Assembly: GCA_002923375.1 (NCBI GenBank) | Contig: BEIJ01000001.1 | Coordinates: forward strand, 434,001 to 498,000 | Direction: 5' to 3' | Length of the DNA stretch: 64,000 bases | DNA from: a bacterium HR33 | GTDB lineage: Bacteria; Gemmatimonadota; Gemmatimonadetes; Gemmatimonadales; GWC2-71-9 | Shown: piece by piece, positions 11,195-20,000 of the stretch | How the letters are laid out: each line of letters opens with the position of its first letter | Position numbering within the stretch: the first letter of the stretch is position 1 | The notes under the pieces: model-generated | The model's input: only the letters and a program-made list of their open reading frames with translations | The model's database searches: none | What the model was told of the DNA's origin: nothing | Program-made: the position numbers and the translations under genes

Positions 11195-11267
11195 GCGGGA
11201 ATAGCTCAGTTGGTAGAGCACAACCTTGCCAAGGTTGGGGTCGCGGGTTCGAGTCCCGTTTCCCGCT
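11195..11267 (+). tRNA. tRNA-Gly (GCC)
   Basis: Acceptor GCGGGAA pairs with TTCCCGC and the discriminator is T. The anticodon stem CAACC/GGTTG holds loop TTGCCAA, anticodon GCC. The D-arm (TAGCTCAGTTGGTAGAGCA) and T-arm (GGGTTCGAGTCCC) are standard. CCA is not encoded. Only 4 nt separate it from the next tRNA. Confidence 0.95.
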
Positions 11268-11271
11268 TCGG

Positions 11272-11345
11272 CGCGGGGTGGAGCAGTCTGGTAGCTCGCC
11301 GGGCTCATAACCCGGAGGTCGTGGGTTCAAATCCCACCCCCGCTA
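11272..11345 (+). tRNA. Initiator tRNA-fMet (CAT)
   Basis: Two initiator marks are visible. The first acceptor position is unpaired (C1 opposite T72), and three consecutive G-C pairs sit in the anticodon stem (CCGGG/CCCGG) around loop CTCATAA, anticodon CAT. Acceptor pairs 2-7 are GCGGGG with CCCCGC. The T-arm is GTGGGTTCAAATCCCAC. Confidence 0.94.
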
Positions 11346-11466
11346 TCTCGGCCCTGAGGCCGAAGTTGGAGATAGGGTTGGACGCCTAGTGGCGGCTGGC
11401 GGCGCGGGCTTGCGGACGTAGGGCCCTGCTGCCGTCCCGCCGCTGGGCGTCAACTGTCTCGATCGC

Positions 11467-11540
11467 GGGCGGTTAGCTCAGTTGGTTAGAGCGCCACGTT
11501 GACATCGTGGAGGTCACTAGTTCGAGTCTAGTACCGCCCA
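11467..11540 (+). tRNA. tRNA-Val (GAC)
   Basis: Acceptor GGGCGGT pairs with ACCGCCC and the discriminator is A. Anticodon stem CCACG/CGTGG holds loop TTGACAT, anticodon GAC. The T-arm is CTAGTTCGAGTCTAG. No CCA is encoded. Confidence 0.95.
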
Positions 11541-11542
11541 TT

Positions 11543-11616
11543 GCGCCCATAGCTCAATTGGATAGAGCGTCTGGCTACGGACCAGAAGGCTGGGGGTTCG
11601 AGTCCTCCTGGGCGCA
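11543..11616 (+). tRNA. tRNA-Arg (ACG)
   Basis: Acceptor GCGCCCA pairs with TGGGCGC and the discriminator is A. Anticodon stem TCTGG/CCAGA holds loop CTACGGA, anticodon ACG. This is the tRNA whose A34 is normally deaminated to inosine to read CGN codons. It lies 2 nt after tRNA-Val. Confidence 0.95.
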
Positions 11617-11617
11617 T

Positions 11618-11692
11618 CGGGGCGTGGCGCAGTCCGGTTAGCGCGCCTGGTTCGGGACCAGGAGGTCGGTGGTTCAAATCCACTCGCCCCGA
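11618..11692 (+). tRNA. tRNA-Pro (CGG)
   Basis: Acceptor CGGGGCG pairs with CGCCCCG, with the C1-G72 pair typical of proline tRNAs. Anticodon stem CCTGG/CCAGG holds loop TTCGGGA, anticodon CGG. The T-arm is GTGGTTCAAATCCAC. It begins 1 nt after tRNA-Arg(ACG), so the two are processed from one transcript. Confidence 0.95.
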
Positions 11693-11796
11693 CTCGGTAG
11701 CGCCGGGAGAGGGTAGTTGGCGAGCCAAGGGCTCTTGTTTGGCGCAGTACTCGCGGCTCGCAATGAGCCGGATTGATCACTGTGGTTGGAGCTCGC

Positions 11797-11870
11797 GCGC
11801 CAGTAGCTCAGTTGGATAGAGCGTCGGCCTCCGGAGCCGAAGGTCCCGCGTTCGAGTCGCGGCTGGCGCA
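11797..11870 (+). tRNA. tRNA-Arg (CCG)
   Basis: Acceptor GCGCCAG pairs with CTGGCGC and the discriminator is A. Anticodon stem TCGGC/GCCGA holds loop CTCCGGA, anticodon CCG. It is the last of the seven tRNAs, about 100 bp after tRNA-Pro. Confidence 0.95.
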
Positions 11871-11924
11871 TGGTTTTCAGGGGAGGTACCGCGCGGCTTC
11901 ATCCGAGCAGCGGAGCTGTACCGC

Positions 11925-14900
11925 TTAGTGAGGCAACTGCTTAGCCCGGTGCAGTTGCAGCAGAAGGCTCCGCGCCTCCTCGGCCCTCTTCCTGTGGGCC
12001 TCGCGTTCTTCCGCGATCCGCTCTAGCATCCTCCGTTTGAAGGCGTCTCTCATCTCGCGCCGCGCCTGGAGTTCCAGGTCGGGGGGTCTAGGCGCTGCAG
12101 AATCAATCTCCGCTGCAACAGCGGGTTGCAGGCCCTGTTTGGCCGCAAGCGGACTGGCGCTGAGGGCAGCCGCTATCGGCGGGGATGATAGAGGCGGCGG
12201 CTCGCTCGGCTCGGCGGTGAGCGGGCTGGAAACATCCACCTGCGCTGACGATACGCTGTCCGCATTGGCGAGCCCGCTTCCGAACTGCCCGCCAGCTCCG
12301 CTGGCGCTTCCCCACCAGTTCTGGGTGGCGTCGAAAGGTGCCGAGCTGTTGACCGCATAGCGCCCGTTACCCACGCCGCCGCTGTTGAACTTGCCCAGCG
12401 TGAAGCTGCGGGGCCCGCTGGTTCCTACGTTCAGTATACCGTCCAGAGCGTTACCGGCGATGTTGTTCCTGCGGCCGGTCACGGAGCCCTGCACATAGTA
12501 GAGCTGAATCCCGGCGTAGCCGGTGCCGGAGACAGCGTTGCTGTCCACCAGCACGGTGGCGGTGTCGGTGACGGTTACGTCGATTCCTATGTAACCGCCC
12601 ACCACCCGGTTCCCGATTATCCGCGGGCGCCACCTGCCGTCCGGCCTGATACCTACGTGATAGGAGGCGGTGCTGGCTGGAACCACGCTGTCCCGAATGA
12701 AGGTGACGTCTGCCAGAGGCGACGAAGGACTGTTGTAGGCATACAGACCCCAGTCGCAATCCTTGACCACATTGTCCTCGAACCGTGCGGGCCCATAATC
12801 GTGCCGGAGCCCGAACGCGGTGTAGCTCTGTTGCACGCTGCAGCTGACGCGATTCCGCGCGATCCACGCCTCGACGAAGGGCCGGTTGCTGAACCCGGGC
12901 GAAGCGGAGAGAGCATAATCCCTTATCCGGGTAAAGGTGTTATCCCGCACCACCACGCTGTCACCGCTTAGCCGCAGAGCGTAGGCGACCGAGTCTATGC
13001 TGTTGCCGGCCAGCACTATGGGACCAGCCGAGTCACCGGTGTCTCCAACGTCTACGGCGCTGTAGAGACGGGAGAAGAGCGAGTTGGTGATCCAGACTTC
13101 CGGACCCTGGTCCCAAGCAAAAGCCTGGATTGCGTATCCCCGGTCCCAATCGCACACCTGGCACGCGGTGAAACTGCTGTTGTCCACCACCAGTTTCCGG
13201 CCCCGAAAGTCGATGGCCTCGTTTTGCAGGTTGACGAACCGCGAATTGGTTATGCTGGCCACGTTTACTTGCAGCCAGTTGTACTGGTAAATGATGGTAT
13301 CTGCCGGATTTTCCACCCAGATCGAGTCGATCGCAGCCGAGTCGAGATCGCTGGCGTATAGCCAGTTGGCGTTGGCTCGGACGCGGATGGAATCTGCAAG
13401 CATGACGAGCTTGGTCCCGGCTAACGCCGCGGCGCTCCGGGAGACTCCGCTCGCCGGAGGTGGCGACTCTCCTCCGAACGAGCGTCCAGAGCCGTAGACG
13501 GTTATGGCGTCACCGTTAGTGGCCAATATGTAGTTGTGATCCGTGGCGACGGCCCCTGCTCCATTTATGGAGATGGCCGCGCCGCCGTTTTCCACCAAGC
13601 GGTTGTAGGAGAACCGTGCCGAGGGCGGTGCATCGAGCTCGTCCTCGTAGAGATAGACACCTGAGTAGCGATTGAAGCTAACTTCGCTCCTTTCAAGCTC
13701 GAAGCGGAAAACATCCTCCCCGTGAATCCCGTACGAGCCCCAGTTTACCACCCTGGTGTCGCTGATACGAACCAAGTTGGCGAGCTCGCCGATTAAGATC
13801 CCGTACCGGCTATTGCTACGCGTGCTGTCGCCGAGGACTTCGCTCCTTGAGACCGAGAGGGTGTCTATTCCCCAGACGTATATGCCATGGCCGAACGTGG
13901 TGATCGGCTCTTCAATGCGCACGTTGTCCACCACCAGCGTACGGAGGCCGCCGGCATAAAGTCCGGTGTAGAATCCGCGCAGTACGAGGTTGCGCACTTC
14001 CGCATGACGTCCGCCCTCGAAGTCGAATGCCGTGAAGAAATCCTGTTCCCTAGCCCGCAGTACCGGGCGGGTCCCGTCCGCCAAGGTGTCCCCGATTACC
14101 ACCACGCCCGCCAACAAATAGTCACCAGAGGGACATTCGCCAAAGCATTTGAAATCCTCGTAGTCGTGCACCCCGGGCGCCACTCTGATGGTGTCCCCTT
14201 CCCGCACGTGGGGGAAGGCGAACTGCGGCGTTGCGAAAGGCCACTTAGAGGTCCCCATCTGAACCGATGCTCGTTTAGCCTTGGCGGCGTCTACGAACCA
14301 AGTACCGCGCCGCGCCCGGCTGATCACGGTCGCCCGCACCCTGACTCCGGGCGCCACCGCTGCCGTAGCCACCGTAGTACCCGGTTCTCGTGCAATTACC
14401 ATCCCGTCGGCGCTCACCACCGCTACCCGGGGGTCGGCGATTTCCCATTGCAGGTTGTTGAGTGCAGTGAGCCCCCCTGCGGCATCCCGCCCGAAGACTT
14501 TCGGCTCCACCCCCTGCCCTACCACCAAGTCCAAGGTGTCCGGAACTACAGCCAGGCTGGGAACGGCACCGGAAGTGCAGATCCCGCCTGCCACCAGCAG
14601 CACTCGCTGGCCCGGTATGTCTATCCCCACGGCGTAGGACAGGATGATCAACGCGTCGCGGGTGTTCACCTTGGCGTCGCCGTCCACGTCGCCCAGTGCC
14701 AGGTCGAACAGAGTATCCACCGGGAGGCCTACTACCGAGGTCAGCACCGCCAGGGCGTCGCGGCTGTTGGAACGCCCGTCGCGATCCAGATCGCCCCATC
14801 TACCCAGCGCGGGGCAGAAGGCTCCCGGGACCGTTCTCACCACCTTAGTGGCGAGGAGATCGGTGAGCGTCCCGGCGGCAGAGAGTTCCGTGACCGAAAC

Positions 14901-15287
14901 TACGATCGTGTCCGCGCCGTTGGAGTCGGGTACCAGGATCAGATCCAAGAGATTGAAAACGCCGTCCCGGCCTGCGGGAGACACCGCCGAAGCCCACAGT
15001 ACGCCGTAGGAAAACGCGCTGTCGGTTCTCACCACGGGCTCGGCGAAGCTACCTGAACGCCACCCGTTAAAGGAAAAGATGTTGGGATTCCAGGAAACCC
15101 GGATGGTGTAGCTTCCCAGCTTCTCGCCCCCCGCTAGCCTCATATCGGCGAAGACGGGGACCAAGAGCTTTTCCAGCAGCGGGGCGCTCAACTCCCCGCC
15201 TACGCCCACGGTCACCGTATCCTGGGCTCGCAAAGTCGCCGCACCCAGCGCACCAACTGTCAGGCCTAGTGTAAGGATCCGCTTCAT
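11925..15287 (-). CDS. Secreted cohesin-dockerin-Big_2-beta-helix protein, 1120 aa
   Basis: A signal peptide (1-22, MKRILTLGLTVGALGAATLR) is followed by a cohesin-like module (about 25-155, with KLGSYTIRVSWNPNIFSF and VTELSAAGTLTDLL) and a two-repeat dockerin (GDLDRDGRSNSRDAL, GDVDGDAKVNTRDAL; 165-222) between Cys158 and Cys237. A Big_2-like Ig domain follows (about 242-325), then a long right-handed beta-helix (about 340-1010) closing with TQNWWGSASG. The last 60 residues are a basic, Glu/Arg-rich helix. It is the last gene of the operon, overlapping the previous one by 4 bp. No catalytic domain is recognised, so binding or structure is likelier than enzymatic activity. Confidence 0.85.
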   Translation of the reverse strand: MKRILTLGLTVGALGAATLRAQDTVTVGVGGELSAPLLEKLLVPVFADMRLAGGEKLGSYTIRVSWNPNIFSFNGWRSGSFAEPVVRTDSAFSYGVLWASAVSPAGRDGVFNLLDLILVPDSNGADTIVVSVTELSAAGTLTDLLATKVVRTVPGAFCPALGRWGDLDRDGRSNSRDALAVLTSVVGLPVDTLFDLALGDVDGDAKVNTRDALIILSYAVGIDIPGQRVLLVAGGICTSGAVPSLAVVPDTLDLVVGQGVEPKVFGRDAAGGLTALNNLQWEIADPRVAVVSADGMVIAREPGTTVATAAVAPGVRVRATVISRARRGTWFVDAAKAKRASVQMGTSKWPFATPQFAFPHVREGDTIRVAPGVHDYEDFKCFGECPSGDYLLAGVVVIGDTLADGTRPVLRAREQDFFTAFDFEGGRHAEVRNLVLRGFYTGLYAGGLRTLVVDNVRIEEPITTFGHGIYVWGIDTLSVSRSEVLGDSTRSNSRYGILIGELANLVRISDTRVVNWGSYGIHGEDVFRFELERSEVSFNRYSGVYLYEDELDAPPSARFSYNRLVENGGAAISINGAGAVATDHNYILATNGDAITVYGSGRSFGGESPPPASGVSRSAAALAGTKLVMLADSIRVRANANWLYASDLDSAAIDSIWVENPADTIIYQYNWLQVNVASITNSRFVNLQNEAIDFRGRKLVVDNSSFTACQVCDWDRGYAIQAFAWDQGPEVWITNSLFSRLYSAVDVGDTGDSAGPIVLAGNSIDSVAYALRLSGDSVVVRDNTFTRIRDYALSASPGFSNRPFVEAWIARNRVSCSVQQSYTAFGLRHDYGPARFEDNVVKDCDWGLYAYNSPSSPLADVTFIRDSVVPASTASYHVGIRPDGRWRPRIIGNRVVGGYIGIDVTVTDTATVLVDSNAVSGTGYAGIQLYYVQGSVTGRRNNIAGNALDGILNVGTSGPRSFTLGKFNSGGVGNGRYAVNSSAPFDATQNWWGSASGAGGQFGSGLANADSVSSAQVDVSSPLTAEPSEPPPLSSPPIAAALSASPLAAKQGLQPAVAAEIDSAAPRPPDLELQARREMRDAFKRRMLERIAEEREAHRKRAEEARSLLLQLHRAKQLPH

Positions 15288-17071
15288 GGGTTCACCTTCA
15301 CCTTGGCCGAATCGCTGCGCCAGCCGCTAACCGTGGCGATCACGAAAACGCCGGAAGTGGTATCCACTGCGGTGGCGAGACCGGTGAGCGAGTCGATCGC
15401 CACCTTGGCCGGGTTGCGGGAAAGCCAGCGGACCGGAGCGTTGCTGGTGGATCCGTCGTTGTTCCTGACCGTAGCCGTGAACTGCTGCTGGTTCTGTCCC
15501 GACAAGAAGAGGTCCACGCTGTCGGGAGAGACGGTGACGGTGTCCACGTAGATCGCGCCGGTGCGGCGGAACGTTATACGTTCGCCCGAAGCGCTGCTGG
15601 TGCCGCGCACGATTCTCAGATGCCGGCCATCTGTGGAGCGCCTCAAAAAGAAGTCGTAGGGGAATCGCCGCTGCGACAAAAACGCCGGTCCGGCCCGCGA
15701 GGCACCGGGGGAATGCGAGCTGCCCACCAGCCTGCTTATGTAGTCCCGCACCCCGTCGGAGACCGCAACCTGGCGAACCCGAGACAAACTCCCGCTCGTA
15801 TAGTAGAGCGTATCCCCGCTCGCCGACCATACCACATCTGTCGGCGATTCTCCTGCGGCCACCACTTCTCGCAGCCCGGTTCCGTCCACGCCCACGATCC
15901 AGACCGAGTTGGAGCAGCAGACCGAGTAGCCCACAAAGGCTATGAGGGTGCCGTCCGGCCTCCAGGAGACCCGCTGCTGGGCCACGGTCACAGTGGTTGT
16001 AACCCGCTTGGGATTGGAGCCGTCGGCGTTCATGATCCAAACCGAGGTGGGAGAGGATCTAGCGGACACAAAGGCGATCATGCTGCCGTCGGGAGACCAG
16101 TCGGCACCGCCGTCCCATGCTGCATCACGCGTGAGAGTGTCCACGCTCGTCCCGGCGCTGTCGGCGCTGATCACCTCGTACCAGTATGCCGATGTGTACG
16201 CGGTGTAGAGAATCCGAGTCCGGTCGGGCGACCACACCGCGCCGAGGCTAGCCACCGGCTCGGGAGAAAAGAGGAAGCTCACCGGAACACTGTCCCCCTC
16301 GGCTACGCCGTACAGAGTGCTTCCTCTGAGGAAGAGCATGTCATCCGGCGCCGGGGCCAGCGGGCCGCAGCGCGCCGGTATCGCTTTCCCCACCCTCCCG
16401 GTGGGCTCGCCGAGCCCGATGCCGGCACTGAGCACGAACAGGGCGTCGCGGCTGGTGACCCGCGTGTCCAGATCGACGTCCCCGGGTGCCAGGTCGAACG
16501 AAGGTCCGCTCACGGGGAGTCCCACGGCGGCGGTAATGATCACCAGGGCATCCCGGGAGTTGACCTTCAAATCCACCGCCACGTCACCCCAAATGCGATC
16601 AGCCTGGCACATGTCCAACACGTCGAACCGGGAGTTGGGCAAAAGGCTGGCTCCGGCCAAGTCCGTCAGAGAATTCGCTCGGAGCGACACCAAGGACCCC
16701 GGACCTACCGAAGGATTAGCTTCGAATGTGAGCCTCGCCACCGGCACTGTGGAGGCGCTCGAACCCGTGCCGCTTGCCGAAAGGGTGATCTGGTCCGCTA
16801 CGGACGTATCCACTGACGGCTGGGGGAGGCCGTAACCTCCGGGGACGGTATCCGCCGCAACCAGGCGGAAGCGGTTCCGATCGATGAAGAGTGTTATGGA
16901 ATACTCCTTCAACCCGGCCCCGCCCGTCGAGACCTGAAGGTCGATCTGGGCGGTCCTGCCCGCCACCACCGCAAACACCGTGTCTCCGATGGGCAGTTTG
17001 AAGCTGACCGTCTGCGCCCGCGCGACCGACGCCACAAAGACGAGACCCAGCAAGCTCGAGCGCGCGATCAC
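15284..17071 (-). CDS. Secreted cohesin-dockerin-PD40 propeller-Big_2 protein, 595 aa
   Basis: A signal peptide (1-20) precedes a cohesin-like module (about 22-152) and a dockerin (161-220: GDVAVDLKVNSRDAL and GDVDLDTRVTSRDAL, both with some calcium ligands replaced) between Cys155 and Cys235. Then come PD40/TolB-type propeller repeats (WSPDRTRILYTA, WSPDGSMIAFVSA, WIMNADGSNPKRVT, WRPDGTLIAFVG) and a C-terminal Big_2-like domain. It overlaps its neighbours by 4 bp on each side. It is the only one of the four large proteins to replace the beta-helix with a propeller. Confidence 0.85.
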   Translation of the reverse strand: MIARSSLLGLVFVASVARAQTVSFKLPIGDTVFAVVAGRTAQIDLQVSTGGAGLKEYSITLFIDRNRFRLVAADTVPGGYGLPQPSVDTSVADQITLSASGTGSSASTVPVARLTFEANPSVGPGSLVSLRANSLTDLAGASLLPNSRFDVLDMCQADRIWGDVAVDLKVNSRDALVIITAAVGLPVSGPSFDLAPGDVDLDTRVTSRDALFVLSAGIGLGEPTGRVGKAIPARCGPLAPAPDDMLFLRGSTLYGVAEGDSVPVSFLFSPEPVASLGAVWSPDRTRILYTAYTSAYWYEVISADSAGTSVDTLTRDAAWDGGADWSPDGSMIAFVSARSSPTSVWIMNADGSNPKRVTTTVTVAQQRVSWRPDGTLIAFVGYSVCCSNSVWIVGVDGTGLREVVAAGESPTDVVWSASGDTLYYTSGSLSRVRQVAVSDGVRDYISRLVGSSHSPGASRAGPAFLSQRRFPYDFFLRRSTDGRHLRIVRGTSSASGERITFRRTGAIYVDTVTVSPDSVDLFLSGQNQQQFTATVRNNDGSTSNAPVRWLSRNPAKVAIDSLTGLATAVDTTSGVFVIATVSGWRSDSAKVKVNP

Positions 17072-20000
17072 GGAATCCTCTCCCTCATCTGCACAGCCCT
17101 CTCGGCCGCTCGGGCAGCTTCCATTTGTTCATACCGCAGCCGCCGAAGCTCGAGTCTCCGCTGCCGCTCGGAATCCCGCTCGGCCCGGATCCGTTCCCGT
17201 TCCTCCAGCCTTTGCTTCCGTTCGGCGAGTCGCTGTTGCAACCTCTCGGCCTGGACCCTTTGCGCCGTAATGAGCTCCTCAGGCGTGCCCGGCGGATAAG
17301 GCAGTAGGACCGGCTCCGGGAACGAGGATTCCAGCGCGGGACGGCGCGGCTGGTAGGCGGACCCGGGAGCGGAGCGAACGGGCTGGCCCGAGCTAGACTC
17401 CCGCATCCCGGTTGCCGCCGCGGCCGCAGTCACGACCCGCGCCGGCGGCAGAGCTGCGATCATGGGCGGTGCCGGGCTCAGCGTGCCTATCGGAGCGGTG
17501 CTCCAAGGATCCCAGTCTACGTAGTTGGAAACGCTGTCGCCGGTGGAGGTGCCCGTGGTATCGCCGTAGAAGCCGCTCGGCCCGTTGGGATCGTTCCACC
17601 AGTTGTTCTCGGCGTTTATGATGATCTGGGAGTTTGTGTTGTTGACCGCGTATCTCCGGCTGCGGCTGAAATTGTTCTCGTTTACCAGCGCTCCGGGGAC
17701 ACTACCAAACTGGCTCAGCAGAACCGCGTCGAGCCCTACGCTGTCGATGGCGTTCTTTCGGATGTTGGCCCGGCTGTAGCCGTTCACCCAAATGCCGATA
17801 CTGTCGGACCGCCTCACCGTGTTGCTGTCCACCAGCACGGTCACTGTGTCGCCAAAATCCCGGTCCAGGACGATGCCGCTGGCCCGACTGTCGCTGATCC
17901 GGTTGCGCAGTATCTGTGCCAGGGCGTTCGAGCCCACCGAGTACTCCAGCACAATGGCAGCCGATCGGCTGGATAGACAACAGCCGGCAGGATCGAGCCC
18001 GGAGAAAACGTTGTCTCTGATCCACAACGAATCTACGTACTGTCCGAGGACGCCGGCTTCGATGCTCCCGGTGACGGTGTTGCTATCGACCTCCGCACGG
18101 GGAGCGCTGGGCGAAGACGAGAAATAACCTACCGCGATCGACCCGTACCGAGCCTTTCCACTCACGGTGTTGCCCACGACCTTCGCCCAATCTTTGGGAC
18201 CCTCAGACTGAATCCCTACACGCCCGGTATCAGGCAGGGCTATGCTGTTGTTGCGGATCTCTATCAGGGTCCCGCGCGGCAAAGCCGTAGCCCCGTTCGC
18301 TGTGTAGATGCCAGCATAACAGCCACTGACCGAGTTGTCTCGGATCAGCATCCTGGCGTCATATCCCTGAATCGCCCACGCATTCCGAGCCCCGAAGCCG
18401 TCACAAATTACAGTATTACGGAGAACCTCGGCTTGTAGCGTGTCGTTGACGTCGAAGTCTATGCCGGAGTAGCGCGGGCGATCGATTCGGTTGTCCGCAA
18501 CGACCACACTCCCATAATCCAACTCTATGGCGTAGTCCCAGTCGGCCAAGATCGAGTTGCTCACCTCGTTGTAGCCCATCCCATCGCCTTCCACGCCCAG
18601 ATACCCAGTGGGACCTCCGGTCAGGCTGGAATTGCGGATGATGAGGCTGTCGCTGGAACTGCAGCCATAAGCCTGGATCCCGGAGTATTCCACGGCGCTG
18701 ATCTGGACGGAGTCGACGTCGAGAGAGAAGCAGTCGTGCTCTACAGCTTCGTAATTCGATTCGAAGACGCTGTTGGTGATTACGGCCCGAACGTTGTTGT
18801 CATAGACGGCGGTCCCTTCTTGTCGTCTAAAGGCCGAGTTCTTTACGACCAGCGAGTCAGTCGGGTTGCACCCGTAGAGGTAGATGCCGTACCCACCACG
18901 CTCGAAGGTCACGTTATCCACCTTCACGGAGTAGCAGTCCACTTCTATCCCGTAGTCGTAGTCTCGCAGGACCGAGTTTCTCAAATCCACCCAGGCGTAG
19001 TCGAGATACATCGCCTCGTAAAAGTTGACCAGCGTAACACTGTCACCATCCACCGATAGATCTCCGTAGCCCTCGATCCCGGTCCCGCAGCGGGTGCAGA
19101 ACACAGAATCCACGCCGCGAAACTCCACCTTGCGGAGCAACAGGTGCATGGAGTCGGGGCCGGCATCCAGGTCGAGCGCCGTCCCTTCCACTTGCAAGAA
19201 TTTCGAGTTGCGGACCGCCACGTCGCCGCCGCTTTGTATGGTCGAGTATCCGTCGTTCACTACGACGGTGCTAGAATCGACCGTGAGGCTGTCGAACCCG
19301 TAGAGATTGAGCCAGTTGCCGTACCGGGTGTCGATGCTGTCCCCCACGAAGCGGACTACGGTCGTGTCGCGCAGGCCGTAGAGGTTGATCCCGTCATAAC
19401 CCCCGCCGACAAACACGTTGCGGCTGAAAGCCGCTAGCCTCACCTCGTCCAGGTAGAGGTGGCCGAAGTTGTTCTGGAAGAACCGATTGCCGCTGAAAAC
19501 CGCCGCCATGGCAGGAGCGCCGAGGCAGTCCGGGCAGGAAAAGATACCGTAACCGTAGTTGTTCCGTATTATCGACCCGCGCACGAACAAACTGTCTACC
19601 GTGTTCAAGCGAATTCCGTCACCCCCGTAGTCGGAGATAACGCTAGAATCCACGCTTACCACCCGGGCTCGATTCACCGACAGGGCGTTGCCTGCAAAGG
19701 AAAGCGTGGGTGACACGAAGAACCCGGATTTCTGTATCAGAACCACACCGGCCGTATCGACCATGATCGAAGCGAAAAACGAGGACGCCGGATGGCGGAA
19801 CCGGGCTTCCCGCACCAAGAGGGTATCGACTCGGGCGGCATAAACCGCGGCCCGCGCGGTGTCGACTTGCAGCCGATGGAGCTCAACCCGGCCCCGAGTC
19901 GAAATCCAGAAAGCAGTCGTATCTCCCCCGGGCGATGCGATCACCGGCCGCGGCCGCCCTCCCGAAGTGTCTCCCATGATCACGGCGGGGCGGTAAACTA

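Noticed and set aside
13887-15056. 389-codon plus-strand frame opposite the 1120-aa protein
   Set aside because: Lies fully inside a gene with signal peptide, cohesin and dockerin motifs on the other strand; composition (His, Gly, Arg) is typical of a shadow frame.
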